A DNA stretch of 64,000 bases from Ophioceras dolichostomum (lineage: Eukaryota > Ascomycota > Sordariomycetes > Magnaporthales > Ophioceraceae): the NCBI GenBank assembly GCA_003049485.1, contig PYST01000058.1, positions 1-64,000 on the forward strand, in the 5' to 3' direction. The notes under the pieces were generated by a model. The model was not told the DNA's origin and did no database searches. It worked only from the letters and a program-made list of their open reading frames with translations. Made by a program: the position numbers and the translations under genes. Below are positions 28,001 through 39,211 of the stretch, piece after piece; the first letter of the stretch is position 1, and every line of letters starts with the position of its first letter.

Positions 28001-29009
28001 GGCTTGGCGGAGCTTGGTGATGATGAAAAGATGAAGAACCAAAGTATTAGACGTCAAGGGCTATGGAAACCATGCAGCGTCACGACCCGGCGGCTTGCAG
28101 AAGATTGAGTACCTACCCCCAGGTGGTGCAGGTACGTAGTAGCGGTGGCGCCACAAAAATACCTACCCGTACACACCCGTTCATGCCCGAACCCGAGTCC
28201 GGGCCCGAACCTAACTTTGGGGTTCGAGGGAGATGGGACGGAGCGAGCGAGGGGAAGAGGAAGGCCCCCACACATATCCGGCCTGGTGACAGGGTTGTGG
28301 GGGATGGGGATGTAAGTTGAAAGGCAGAGAGAACGTACGGAGTAGGTCGAACAGATCCATCATCATCAAATCACTCCCACGAGACGGTGACTTAAGGTAA
28401 GGAAATAATGCATTTTTTGATACTGTCCCATCGTGGTACGGGGAAGAAAAGACCGACAACCGCAAAGATCAGTACAAAAATCAACCTTATCCCAGATCGA
28501 AGAAAAAAGTGCCGACCAAACCAAGTCTTTCGTTCCCACACGCCTTCCCTTGTCGAGAAAATGATTCGATCCAAAACAAATAAAAATGCCCTTCTTGTAC
28601 GTCTGTGTGAGTGAGAGCAAGAGAGGGGCCAGCCGGCGAGCCGATAAGCAAGCAAGCAGAGAAGAACAAAAGAGATGCAGAACATTAATATACATATCAG
28701 AAACCAATTAAGGTCTCTAGGGTAGGGAGAAAGGAGGAGTAGAAGAGAGAGAGACAGATGTTTTCTTGGTATCATTTCTAGGAACGTACGCCTGCACATG
28801 CCTTGTTGCCACTGCTCGACCAAACATCGCAATGAGATATACCCCGGACGTTGGTGGGGGTTCTCCTGAATTTTTTTGGGCTGGTTTTTGTTTGGTCATT
28901 CTTCCGATATGGTGTTTGACCACTCGCTCGCTCGCTCGGTCGGGGAAAATATGGAAGTATAGAAGGGGGTAGGTACGCGGTTACGAGTGGGAGAGAGAGG
29001 GCGCGCTCT
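25049..29009. other. Gene-poor region with an assembly gap
   Basis: About 4 kb without a supported gene. It holds the promoter side of the chitin deacetylase gene, an imperfect GCCAAGAGG-type repeat (about 25603-25655), a short CT tract (about 25462-25485) and the N gap at 27567-27605. Reading frames are short, low in complexity and without consistent splice sites. Confidence 0.55.
27567..27627. other. Assembly gap (39 N) followed by 22 C
   Basis: N at 27567-27605 directly followed by a poly-C run (27606-27627). Like the poly-G/N tract at 9408-9435, it marks a homopolymer where sequencing or assembly failed; the true length is unknown. Confidence 0.98.
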
Positions 29010-30559
29010 CTAGACGGCGGCGGCGGCGGCAGTGGTAGTTGCCGCCGCCGCAGCAGCAGCAGCAGCTTCCGCCGCGGCCTTAGCCTTCTTCTCCTCCTCC
29101 TCCTGCTTCTTCTTCTCCTCGGCGGCCTGCTGGGCCTCGAGCTCGGCCTTCTTCTTGGCCTCCTCCTCCTGCTTCTTCTTCTCCTCGGCCGACAGCTTGA
29201 GGTTCCCTTCCCTGTCGTCCCCCTGGCACCGCTCGCGCTCCAGCTTCATGTCGACGATGAGCGACAGCTCCGGGCAGTACTTGAAGATCTTCTTGCGCTG
29301 CTCGTGGTCCTTCCACACCTTGTCGTTGAGGTCCTTGCCGCCGTCCCGCAGGTGGAAGCCCATCGGGTTGTCGATGTAGACGTCCTCGACGGCCAGCACG
29401 CCGTCCGTGCCCGCCGCGACCTTCTCGCCGGGCGAGATCCACAGCCGGTCGCCGAACCACTCGTCCTCTGGCTTCGAATCGTTGAAGCGCGCCTGGTAGC
29501 TCAGGATGCGCCTGATCGCGGAGACCTTGCGCAGAGACAGGCCGCCGTTGCCGGCGAAACGGTCATCGGGGCTTCTATAACCGTTGAATCAAGATCCGGC
29601 GTTAGTTTGAGGAGGGAACGATAAAAAAGGGGTAGAGTACAATAGGGGTAGGGGGAGAGAGGAAGGGAGAGACGGAAGAAATGGAGGAACTTACCGAGGT
29701 GCACCGGCCCAGCTCCAATCCAACCATTCGTTGAGGCTGGTCTCCGAGTTGGAGCAGAGGATGCTGTCCGCCTCGAAGCGGAGAATCCACTCAACACCGG
29801 GGAGGAACTCGTCGTAAAACCGAATATCAGTCATGAGGCGATGGACCTTCTCCTTGGAATCGATCTCCCAGGGCTCCGGCAGGACCATGAGGTCCAACTT
29901 GCCGATGACCTGCTGGTGCTTGACGGCGTAGGCGCGGCCGACCGAGACCACGCTGGCCTCGGTCCCGACGAAGACCATCCGCCAGTCCGGCGGGATGACG
30001 TAGATCATGTGCAGCAGCTGCGGCACCAGGTGCGGCAGCGGCCTCGACTCGACGATGAGCGCGATCTTGGACGCATTGTAGCGTGCCCGGGGGTTTTCCG
30101 CGGGGGTCCAGTCGACCTTGATGTTGGGCCACTTTTGTCTGGCCTCTTCCAACCTGGACGCGATGTGTGCTTGAATTATTGGTGTGTAGTGCGGGAGGAG
30201 GAAGGCGATCCACCATCTGGATGTTGTTGTTTTCAGGACATGTTAGCCTTCTGCCTTCTGGGTCCTGGTTGTGTCGTTCGTTCGCAGGCCTAAGTCCAGC
30301 AAATGCAGCAGAGAAGGAGACCAGCAGAGCCATCTGCTCGGCCGGGCTAGACACGTCAGGTGCTGCCACGAAGTGGAGGTGGGCCGTCGCCGCCGTTCGG
30401 CGCGTTGCACAGCGTACGCATCGCATCGCAATCAGGACGGGTCAGGGCTACAGCGATGAGTGAGGAGCGAAACACATACGTAAATATTAAGGAGGTGATA
30501 ATTATCAGCTTCCCTTTTGTGATGGCAAAGAAGCCGGGTTGATGGGTTGTGGCCGACAT
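29010..30559 (-). CDS. DUF5672-type putative glycosyltransferase (copy A), membrane-anchored
   Basis: The 3' exons are firm: about 30169-29695 and 29574-29010, joined by GTAAGT and TATAG so that WLDWSWAGAPR|SPDDRFAGNGGLSLRK is continuous. The 5' end is tentative. Exon 30559-30480 (a GTATGT donor follows; encodes a short hydrophobic anchor, KLIIITSLIF) and a middle exon 30346-30240 fit in phase and give about 408 residues. Core features shared with copy B: SKIALIVESRPLPHLVP, PPDWRMVFVG, a DSILCSNS motif that may be the DxD-like site, and GNGGLSLR. Family knowledge: DUF5672 proteins are fungal, glycosyltransferase-like, of unproven substrate. The protein ends with an unusual Lys/Glu coiled coil and poly-Ala/Thr tail, absent from copy B. 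A type II Golgi/ER location is inferred from the N-terminal anchor. Confidence 0.78.
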
Positions 30560-33500
30560 GTTGGAGTGTGCCAGCCGAAGCTGTTATAGTTGGCTCTTGG
30601 ATGTGCTCTATACGCCAAGACAAGAGGAGAGCGACGGGTTGACGACGGTCAATTCTGGTCAAATTCGACGGCGGATATGAGAGCGCCGGGATTTCGCCTC
30701 GCTCGTTCGTCTGTCGTTCGGTGGGTGTAGGTCAGAATGAGAGACAGGAAGCGCGCAAGGCTGCTATTATGGCCTTGGTACCATACTGTCCTCTCCGAAG
30801 TGTCGTCGTCGTCGCGAGATGGGAGAGAGTCGAGGATGTCTGTTACAGTATTCGTCGGCGCAGGAGACCTTTGACAGCAGAGATCCGCACCGACCAGTGA
30901 ACGAACGAATGGCTTTTTCTGGTCTTTGGGAACACGGGGTAACGGGGTACTACCCTGCAAACAAAGAAATGCTCGTGGTTCCGACTGAACGGGAGTGATG
31001 ATGAGGGAGGAAATTTTGAGAATTGTCAAAAAGGTCTGGTTCCGCTTGCCAATTTGGCTCCCTGCGCTAGAAGGCAGCGGGCACTGGGCGGGCAGACAGT
31101 TAGTTCCAGTTGATCGACGCGCATAAGAAAAAGGGATGCTTGATAACAAGGGTGGGTGAGTGGCCCCGATGCCCCCGATCCATTATCCCTGAGCCGGGGA
31201 CAGGAAGGAAGCGAAAGGAAGGATACATGGGAAATACCTCGCAGGTACCTCACCAATCACTCAGCCCTCTGCTCAGCGAATTCACACTGTCCTGGATGGC
31301 GCTGCTCAGTTCATTGCCCCCAAGTTATCCACTTTGGTACGGAATTCGGCGGGGCACACTCGTCCGTCAGTCATACTGTGAGCGCCGTTTGTCTGGGCCA
31401 CGCGAATTCTGCAGAGGCTCAGGGGTGGATGCCAACACGGTCCGTAACTCCTGAATCGGCTTCTGTCTTTCGGTCTTCAATGTTCTACAACTGCACACAG
31501 CTTTGTCGCGAAAGTCGCCGTCGGTTGAAATAGCTCCTGATCGATAAACTCGTTCAACAACGAGCCTCATCCTGGACACGTCGCCGTCATGGTCGGTTTC
31601 ATCCCGAGAAGGTTTTGGTGATGCCCAGTATAATAAGCGTGCCAGGGTGGTGCTGTGCCACGCCCGCCCTGTTTGACCAGTCAGCACCACGAGACATCGA
31701 GAAGAAATGGTGTCCCCAGTCTCACGTCGTCCGCAACGCTCTGCAAAGCTCTGCAGCTTTCGTAACCGTGGATCTCCGTGAATCTTCGATCGCTGAATGC
31801 ACTGGATGCACCGACGCATGGGGAAGCCATCCATCTTGGAGGCAACGGCCAAGTCAGCCAGGGGCGACCAAGGGGCTTTGAGTCAATTAAGCACAACGCC
31901 TGTACGCTTGTCTCCGATCCCTCGTTCCTTGGGGTCTAATTTGCGCGTCCCAGGCTGCCTTGGTTTTGCTTAGATTTCGATTCCGCGTCCACTGGCACGA
32001 CGCCTGGTTGACATTCTCGCTTTATCATAGACAACTCACAGCAGCCTCCCTCAAGAATCAGTCATGCCTTATTGCTGGGCAACCTGGGTGTTGCCGAGGC
32101 TACTTCCCGTACCAGGCCCCCCCCTAGAGTACCTCCTCTACCTACAGAGGACACACGCGACAAATAAGAGGCTCAAGAGACACCCGGCTAATATCCCATT
32201 TTTGGGGTTTGGCGGTAGGCTGGTTGTGTGAGAGCTGAGTGAGGCCGCATACAAGGCCTGCAGCCGCAAATATAGTGCCAACGGCATCATCAATTGCGTG
32301 CATGTCAACTCCACTGCCGTCGTTCGAAACCGCAAAGCACCACAGGTGACAGAGCAAGTTGCCAGGGGAACCTTTTACAAAGTATTCATGCTCATTGATC
32401 ACGGCATGTGCCTCGACTATTTTGTAAGGCTAGTCGTCTTTGGAATGCGAGTAGAAATGCCACAACCACGTGATAACTGGCGATTCGATACGACACGGAA
32501 TGACCTTGCCTAGGTGCCTCTTCGTATCGCGGAATCTCACTCTCCCTGGTCCCATGCAGGCATCCCACAGGACGTAACATAACGATGTCGTAACGGAATC
32601 TGAAAATTTACTGGCTTCAACGCGGACCGGCGAAACGGACTGACCGGCGGAAAGCGAACTGAAGAAAGAAGGAAAATCCGGTCGTTGATCTCATCCAATG
32701 TTCAAAGGCGTCGACATGGATTCAGATACGTAGCGTCTTCTCCCCCAGCTTCTGTTCGGATTCAGTTGGTGGGCCCTTCTTGGCAGAGGCCGAGATGGCC
32801 GACACTGATCGCATTCTCCGTGCGGAGTGCGGGATACAGACCTTTCCTTCCGACAGCCCATCGCGCCCGATGGCCGGCCATAGGAAGCCATCCAAGAAGC
32901 CTGGAGTGTTTCTCAAGGAAGTGCTTCCGCTGGTGCCGCTACCATCACGGGACGCCGAGTCCTTGATGGGCTTTGCGCCGGTCGATCGTGCACTGCCCTT
33001 TTGGCCTGTGCTGTAAGCATCTGGTTTGTGGAAAAGATTGGCGCAGAGAGGTCGACTCGGGGAGGCTTGGGTGAGTGCGAGGGAGCGGGGGGCGACCTTT
33101 GATTGGCTAGTGTAGGGTAGGTACGGGAGAATTGTGACGAAGGTTCCAAAGATGTACCTCTGGTGTCCTTCGCTACGATTGTCAACGGTGCGACAGGGTG
33201 TTAGATTGGCATGTTTTTCAGCTGGAGGACTCTCCTGACCCGCAACCACACAGCGCAACCACACTCGTGCATTCGTATCGCCACCTTCTGAATCTGCCCC
33301 CTTTTTTGTCCCCCTTCCTCAGGTCTCAACACGTTGAAACCACAAACGCGAAAGAGCAATTGCGACAAACCTCTGCTCTCTTCAGTTGCTTCATTCATTG
33401 ACTTGACAGGCCATTTTTTTGCGGTCCCCAGGAGACAAAGGACGCAAGCTTCGTCGTCTTGCCTCGTCACCTTGCCCACACCCCAATCCTCCCTTGACGG

Positions 33501-33867
33501 CCACTTTTTTTTTATCGGAGAGCACTCAACAGACACCCGAAGTGGCGCTAAGTATTATTACCATTATTTTTATTATTTTTGGGGGGAACCAGAATCGAGA
33601 CCATTCCTTTGAATCTCAAGCCTTTGCCTGCCATTCAATTTCACCGTGCGGACCGTAACCCAACTCCACCTGTCAAAGAACCACCTCGAGTTCCCCGAAA
33701 AGTCTACCACCACGAAACCTGCCAACCTGCGAATCCCTCTACTACCGCCAGCGGAGTGATAATTTTTTAGTCCAACAACCCCACGAGCGACGGCATTCCA
33801 CTGAGCCGCCTCAGTGGGCTCAGATACTTCGGAGAGCAAGATTGTAGATGGAACCAGAGACGTCAAG
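30560..33867. other. Divergent region between the two DUF5672 genes
   Basis: About 3.3 kb that should hold both promoters. No firm gene. Two minus-strand frames are coding-like but lack a good start or splice context: 31367-31834 (155 codons from an ATG) and 32722 to about 33026 (GC-rich third positions). An A/T-rich tract lies at about 33547-33580. Confidence 0.5.
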
Positions 33868-35247
33868 ATGACCGCGATATTTCAGAAGGCCAAGCTCGTG
33901 GGCTTTGCCCTATGGTCGAGGACAAGTAGGCGGGTGCGCCTGGCCGGCGCCATCGTATTCTTCTTGTAAGATCACACCTTTTCTTTCCTGTCTTCCTCCC
34001 AATGCCCCCTTTCAACTTCGCGTCGCAGGAAAGATTACGGCGAAGTCATGAGCGGGAAGAAAAGGAGGAACTTGGGCACGCCTGAGAGTAAGGGCAGCAT
34101 CACGATGCAGCGATGCGACGACAAGAACAGAGGATGGTTAGAGGGATGGCTCTGACATTTTACCGCTCGCAGCATTATTTCGTTATCCCTCTCTGGACCA
34201 GTATCCAAGAGAATCGACCTCGTGATGCCAAAGGTTCACTTCGACTACGCCAAGAACCACTCGCCATTCAACGAGTCCAAGGTCGCGCTCCTGATCGAGA
34301 ACAGGCCAAACCCGATCCTGGCCCCGCTCGTCCTGCACTTCATGGCCGTGGTCCCCCCAGACTGGCGGTTCCGGTTCATGGGCTCGTACGAGTCGGTCGA
34401 GAGCATCAACAAGTCGATCGCGATCCAGGAGCAGGTCAACACAGGCAAGCTCGACCTGACCTACATCCCGTCCAACATGACGACGGGCAGCCAGGAGGAG
34501 ATCAGCCGCTTCCTGACCAACCTGTGGCTGTACGAGCAGCACCTGCAGCCGGCCGAGTGGCTCCTCGTCTTCCAGACCGACAGCATCCTGTGCGCCAACT
34601 CGCAGCAGAACCTCAACAACTACCTCGAGTACGACTGGGTCGGCGCCCCCTGGAACCCCACCGGCCACTTCGGCGGCAACGGCGGGCTCTCGCTGCGCCG
34701 CGTCTCGGCCATCGTCCAGATCCTGCGCGAGCAGAAGCGACAGGACGGCAGCGAGCCCGAGGACGTCTGGCTGGCTGAGCGGCTCGGCCACCGGCCCGGC
34801 GCCCTCATGGCGAACGGCACCGTCGCGCTCACGTTCAGCGGCGAGGCCCACAGCGGCAAGACCCAGACCGTCACGGACGGCACCGAGAAGGGCTACAACT
34901 CGACGCTCGAGGCCGCCGAGAAGGGCGAGTACGTCACGGGCATCGACGACTGGCGCGCCGGCTTCTACGAGCCGATGGGCTACCACACTGGCGGCAGCGG
35001 CAACACCCTGCATGGCGGCATCTGGGGCACCCCCGAGATGAGGCGGCACATCTGGAACTACTGCCCGGAAGTTAAGATGACCCTGATGATGGACGCCGCC
35101 AAGTACGTGCCCGGCAACTGCAACGCTAACTGGAAGCGCGACATGAGCATGAGCGATATCGCGTCGACGGTCGACCTGGGCTGGGGCACCGAGATCATCG
35201 ACGGCCAGGAGTACCCGTTCCTCCCCGACCACATCGTCCCTTGGTGA
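33868..35247 (+). CDS. DUF5672-type putative glycosyltransferase (copy B), membrane-anchored
   Basis: Two exons (33868-33965 and 34173-35247) give 390 residues. The 207-base intron has a GTAAGA donor, a CTGAC branch site and a GCAG acceptor. The join completes a type II anchor: RRVRLAGAIVFFFIISLSLS (about 22-41). The core includes NESKVALLIENRPNPILAPL, VVPPDWRFRFMG, FQTDSILCANSQQNLNNYLE, YDWVGAPW and GGNGGLSLRR. The aspartates of TDSIL and the GGNGGLSLR segment are the likely sugar-nucleotide/metal site, by analogy with GT-A enzymes (inference). It ends at TGA after DHIVPW, with no coiled-coil tail. It is a diverged paralogue of the gene 3.3 kb away on the other strand. Probable Golgi or ER lumen enzyme; substrate unknown. 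Confidence 0.85.
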
Positions 35248-36276
35248 TGATGAAGAAATCAGATCTGGTTATACTACTATTTTCTGCTATGATCACCTTG
35301 GATCTATTTTCTCATGTACTTCCCGAGTCGTTGTCGTTTGCATCGCCCTCCATTTGAGTTTCCATTTGAGTTCAGGGCGGCTCGTCCCGCCCTGTGTTGC
35401 GTTGTTAGAGCTGATTTATACCTTGGAAACCTTTGAGGGCGGACCGGCCCGGAAGGGTTGGGAAGAGATATGGACATGGGTGGATAAAGCAAGCGATGCG
35501 GGGACTTGTCTTCTTTTGATGTATCTGTGTGAAGATGTATGCGGTCGGGTCGGGGGCATTATTTCTTCTTCTACCTTTACGTATCTCTCTGTTGGAATAT
35601 CAGGAGTAACGGGCGCTGCATTGGGTTGATCTTTCTCCTCTTCTTCTGTCTCTTGTCCGCTCGCTCCTCTTGGAGCGTTCGTTCTGTGTCCTGTTGGTTT
35701 TATGTTTTCAGGAGCAACGTGCAGAGCCAGGATTTTCGTGTAGTCAGGCTAATAGAAAAACAAAGCTTGGAGACTAAAAGCAGAGCGAGTGCCTCTGTTC
35801 CGTGATGGGCAGGTTATAGTAGTGGAGATATGTTCGACTCGATCACACAAGTGCACGAGGCTATGGACTACTTAGCGAGGATCTACTAACCCTAGATCAC
35901 TGTGGGATAGGTAAGGACGCCTACTCCTTCGCTTAATGGAGCTCTGGCAATGTCTCTACTCGGCGGACCATATCATCATTGACCGCCCTTACTGCCGCAC
36001 CATTTCATGATATTAATAAAACGTCTATCGTGCTGGGTGAAAGTGCGGTCATAAAAACGATCCACGCGGCCTTTTTAAACACCCCCCTGTCGTCTTTCCA
36101 CCTGGTGGCAGACATGCCATATCATCCATCTAATGCAACCCGTACAACATACACATGGTACATACAAGTAACAACCTAAGGCATAAGGGGAGAATTGTGA
36201 GTTCGCCCAAAAAGACGCCAGGGCTCTGAACACGACGACGACCACTACCACCACTCACAACTCAACCCGCTTGTTT
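35248..36276. other. Convergent 3' intergenic region (DUF5672 copy B / SEC12)
   Basis: About 1 kb between two convergent 3' ends. No gene, repeat or RNA feature recognised. Confidence 0.6.
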
Positions 36277-38396
36277 TCAACCCCTGACAAAATCACCAAC
36301 CGCCCCGCCCAGCTCCCCAAACAAAATCCCCTTGAATATAGACTCGCCCATCTCCTCCCCCCAATGCCCCGCGGCCTTCAGCCGCTCCTTCCACGCCTTC
36401 TTCTGCTGGGCAGGCAGCTCCTCCCACTTAACGGGCGCCTTCTCGTCCCCCTCCCCTTCCCCCGGCACCGCACCACCACCGGTTCGCTCCCCATCCTCGC
36501 TCCCGCCCGCCGCAACGACATGCGGCGCAATACGCAGCCCTCCCTTCCCGTCCGACCCCCCCTCGCGCAGCACATAAGGGGTCTCAGACCCGCCGAGCCG
36601 CACGAGGAGCGGCACGCCCAGCCCCTCCCGGCGAGGGACGACCCACGACGCGGGCGCGAGGCGCGCCGCGCCCAGGATCGGCGTGGGCGTCATGCCCTTG
36701 ATCTCGAGGAAGGCCTGGAGGAGGGCCGCGAGGAGGGCGACGCCGACCGTGAGGGCGACGAGCATGCCGCGCGGGGAGGGGCCCCGCGAGGACGCGGCGA
36801 CGACGTAGCGCGCGGGCTGGCGCGGGCGGGGCGGGCCGGGACGGCGTCCCTTAGAAGAAGAGGACTTGTTGGCGTCTGTGAGGGAGGAGGAAGGGTGCTT
36901 TTTGAGCGGGATGGTGTGCACCGCGGCGGTGTTGGCGACGGAGGTGGAGGCTAGCTTGAGGACTGGCGGGCGACCGCCTGTGCTGCGGGTGGTGGTGGAC
37001 GTAGTACCAGTGGCAGCAGCCGATTTTTTTGAGGATTTCGAGGGCGAGGAGGCTGTTGCTAAGGTAGAAGAGCTGGAAGAAGAAGGCGGACCTGGGGGCT
37101 GGAAGCGCGAGAAGACCAGGCTGGAGATCGGGTGCGGGTGGACGTCGCGGATGGTGGTGAAGGGGTGCAGCTTGCTGAGCAGCTCGACGCCGGCGACGGT
37201 CTGGTGCTCGAGCGTGTACAGCGTGATGGAGCAGTCGATGCCCGCGACGGCGATGACAAACTGCGTGTCGCCGGCGCCGGCGCCCGGGCTGGATGGCGGG
37301 TGGAGGTTCACGGCCGCCATGGCCGTGGTCTGCGGGACGTGCTTGGGCAGCTTGGCGGAGATGGACAGCCGCGCGGGGAGGGTTTCGGATTTGGAGGAGT
37401 CGCCGCTGGTGGTGGTGGTGGGGAGCCGGAATCCCTGGAGCACGACACCCGACCGCTTCGGCAGGTTGCCCGCGGCTATGAGGAAGCCCGGCGTGAGGAA
37501 GCGCATAGCGCGGAACGTGGGCCGCGGCGCGCCCGTGGCCACGTCGTGGGGCGTGGTGTAGATGCGCCTGGGAGCCGCGTCAGCTTCGCTGAGGCCCTTA
37601 GCTATCCTCGCGGAGTGGATCTCGTAGTCGTGGCAGTACACCAGCCGGTACGAGGGGGGATCGTCCGAGGTCTGTATCACGTCCACGTCCGCCGCCTCCT
37701 CCTCGAGGTCCAGCCGGCCACGCAGCTTGGGCAGTGGCGACGAGCCCGAGCCCGCCGTCGTAGGCACGTCGAACACGGCAATCTGCGACTGCTTCGCGAG
37801 CCCGGTCGCCGCGGCGCCGACCTGGGGGGAGCCGGGGAACGGCGCTGAGAGGCGGAGGACCCTCTGGTAGGCGTCGGCGTCTTTGTTGGAGGCGAACAGG
37901 GACGAGCGAGACATCTCGGATATTTTTGGGCCGGTCCCCGCGGCGGCCTTGGACCTGGAGGGCTGGTCGACGCCGAAGACGCGGAAGTGCTGGTTGTTCC
38001 CCTTCTTCTGGTCCGCCGGGCTAGAGTTCACGCCGGCGAAGACCAGCGTGGCCTTACCCTTACGTGGCCCGACAGCCAGGCTTGTGACATTGTCCTCGTC
38101 TCGGCTTAGCTCGATTTCGGCGCTGGTTGTGATCTCTTCTGGGGCAGAGGTGTCGAGGAAAGTCTGCAGTAGACGATAGGATAAATAGAGTTGTCAGCCA
38201 AGCAGCCCAACAGCCAAAGGGAGATACTACGGTATATCTCATATCTCATAGGAAACAAACATACAATCTTGTTTCCAACACCGCTTCGGCCAGCACCTCC
38301 TCCGCCGCCGACGATGAGCCTGTTCGCATCTTGAGGGTCGAAGTCGCAGGCGTATAACGGGTACGTGAGCGTGATCTTCGCTGATGTAGACGTCAT
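36277..38396 (-). CDS. SEC12: Sec12-type guanine nucleotide exchange factor for Sar1
   Basis: Two exons (38396-38265 and 38163-36277, GTATGT...GCAG, 101-base intron) give 672 residues. The first exon reads MTSTSAKITLTYPLYACDFD and ends with the Sec12 signature GGGGGAGRSGVGNKI (30-44), whose glycines form the potassium-binding loop that contacts Sar1. WD40-like blades follow (for example DNVTSLAVGPRKGKATLVFA, PTFRAMRFLTPGFLIAAGN and ITLYTLEHQTVAG). A single transmembrane segment, GMLVALTVGVALLAALLQAF (about 510-529), separates the cytosolic propeller from a Gly-rich lumenal tail that ends ...GAVGDFVRG with no HDEL. Family knowledge: it starts COPII budding at the ER. Ser/Thr/Lys-rich low-complexity DNA lies just before the membrane segment. 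Confidence 0.92.
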
Positions 38397-39211
38397 GGTT
38401 GCTGGCTCCTGCTGGCTCCTGCTGGCAAAATCCAAAATACCGATCTGTCCTTTCTACTATGGTTACCTCCGTGAATCGCAGGGCATGGTCGGTTGGGCGG
38501 TGCGGCTTTTGTGTGTGTGTTTAGGTGTCGCCTGCGTCGTTGGTAAGTCGTATCCCAAAGCGCAGAAGTATTTTGCTACGTTCTTGTGAGTTACACCGCG
38601 AGTTTTATTTTATAAGTAGAAAATAACACGACAAGCACATTAAGTATTAGGCCCGATGGGACATCGCCAAGTCAAGGATCATGACGAGGTCGCGACAGGG
38701 CACAAGGCCAGATTTGTGGCGCCTGCAGCTATTCCCGGGACTTTTTTTTGCCCCTAACTGGACCAATGGGAGGCGCGGATGATCCCTGCACGTTGGAGCT
38801 GGGGAAGCTACCAAGTCGAGGTGGGCCAAGCTTCTGGACTTCTTCGTAACCCAAGACCGCACATCAACCACTCACTCCTCACAACAGATGACTGAAAACC
38901 CTCCTAGACAGACCGACGTAGGTATGGGAGTTATAATTGTGAGTATCGACGCGTCCAATGCGCTTTCGCCTTATGTACACAATGGTAATTGAACACCTAT
39001 GTTCTGGACAGAGCAGTTTCAGTTCATCTGGGTACATTTACGGAATGTCCGTCCATGATCTCCCTCCTCTCACTTGGTTGAGCATGAGTGCCTGGCCATC
39101 CTGGCCTCTTTCCTCAAACCGGCAGCAAATAACTTCCAGCTGTCTGAATAGCTCAAGTACCAAGCTGCTTAGCTGTCGGTCTGTGCCTATTCCCAAATAC
39201 ACAAATATACT
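38397..39211. other. Intergenic region between SEC12 and aldehyde dehydrogenase
   Basis: About 0.8 kb holding the SEC12 promoter and the aldehyde dehydrogenase 3' flank. No gene seen. Confidence 0.6.

Noticed and set aside
34183..35232. 349-codon minus-strand frame opposite DUF5672 copy B
   Set aside because: Val/Ala/Gly/Arg-biased shadow; the plus strand has the conserved domain, a valid intron and a membrane anchor.
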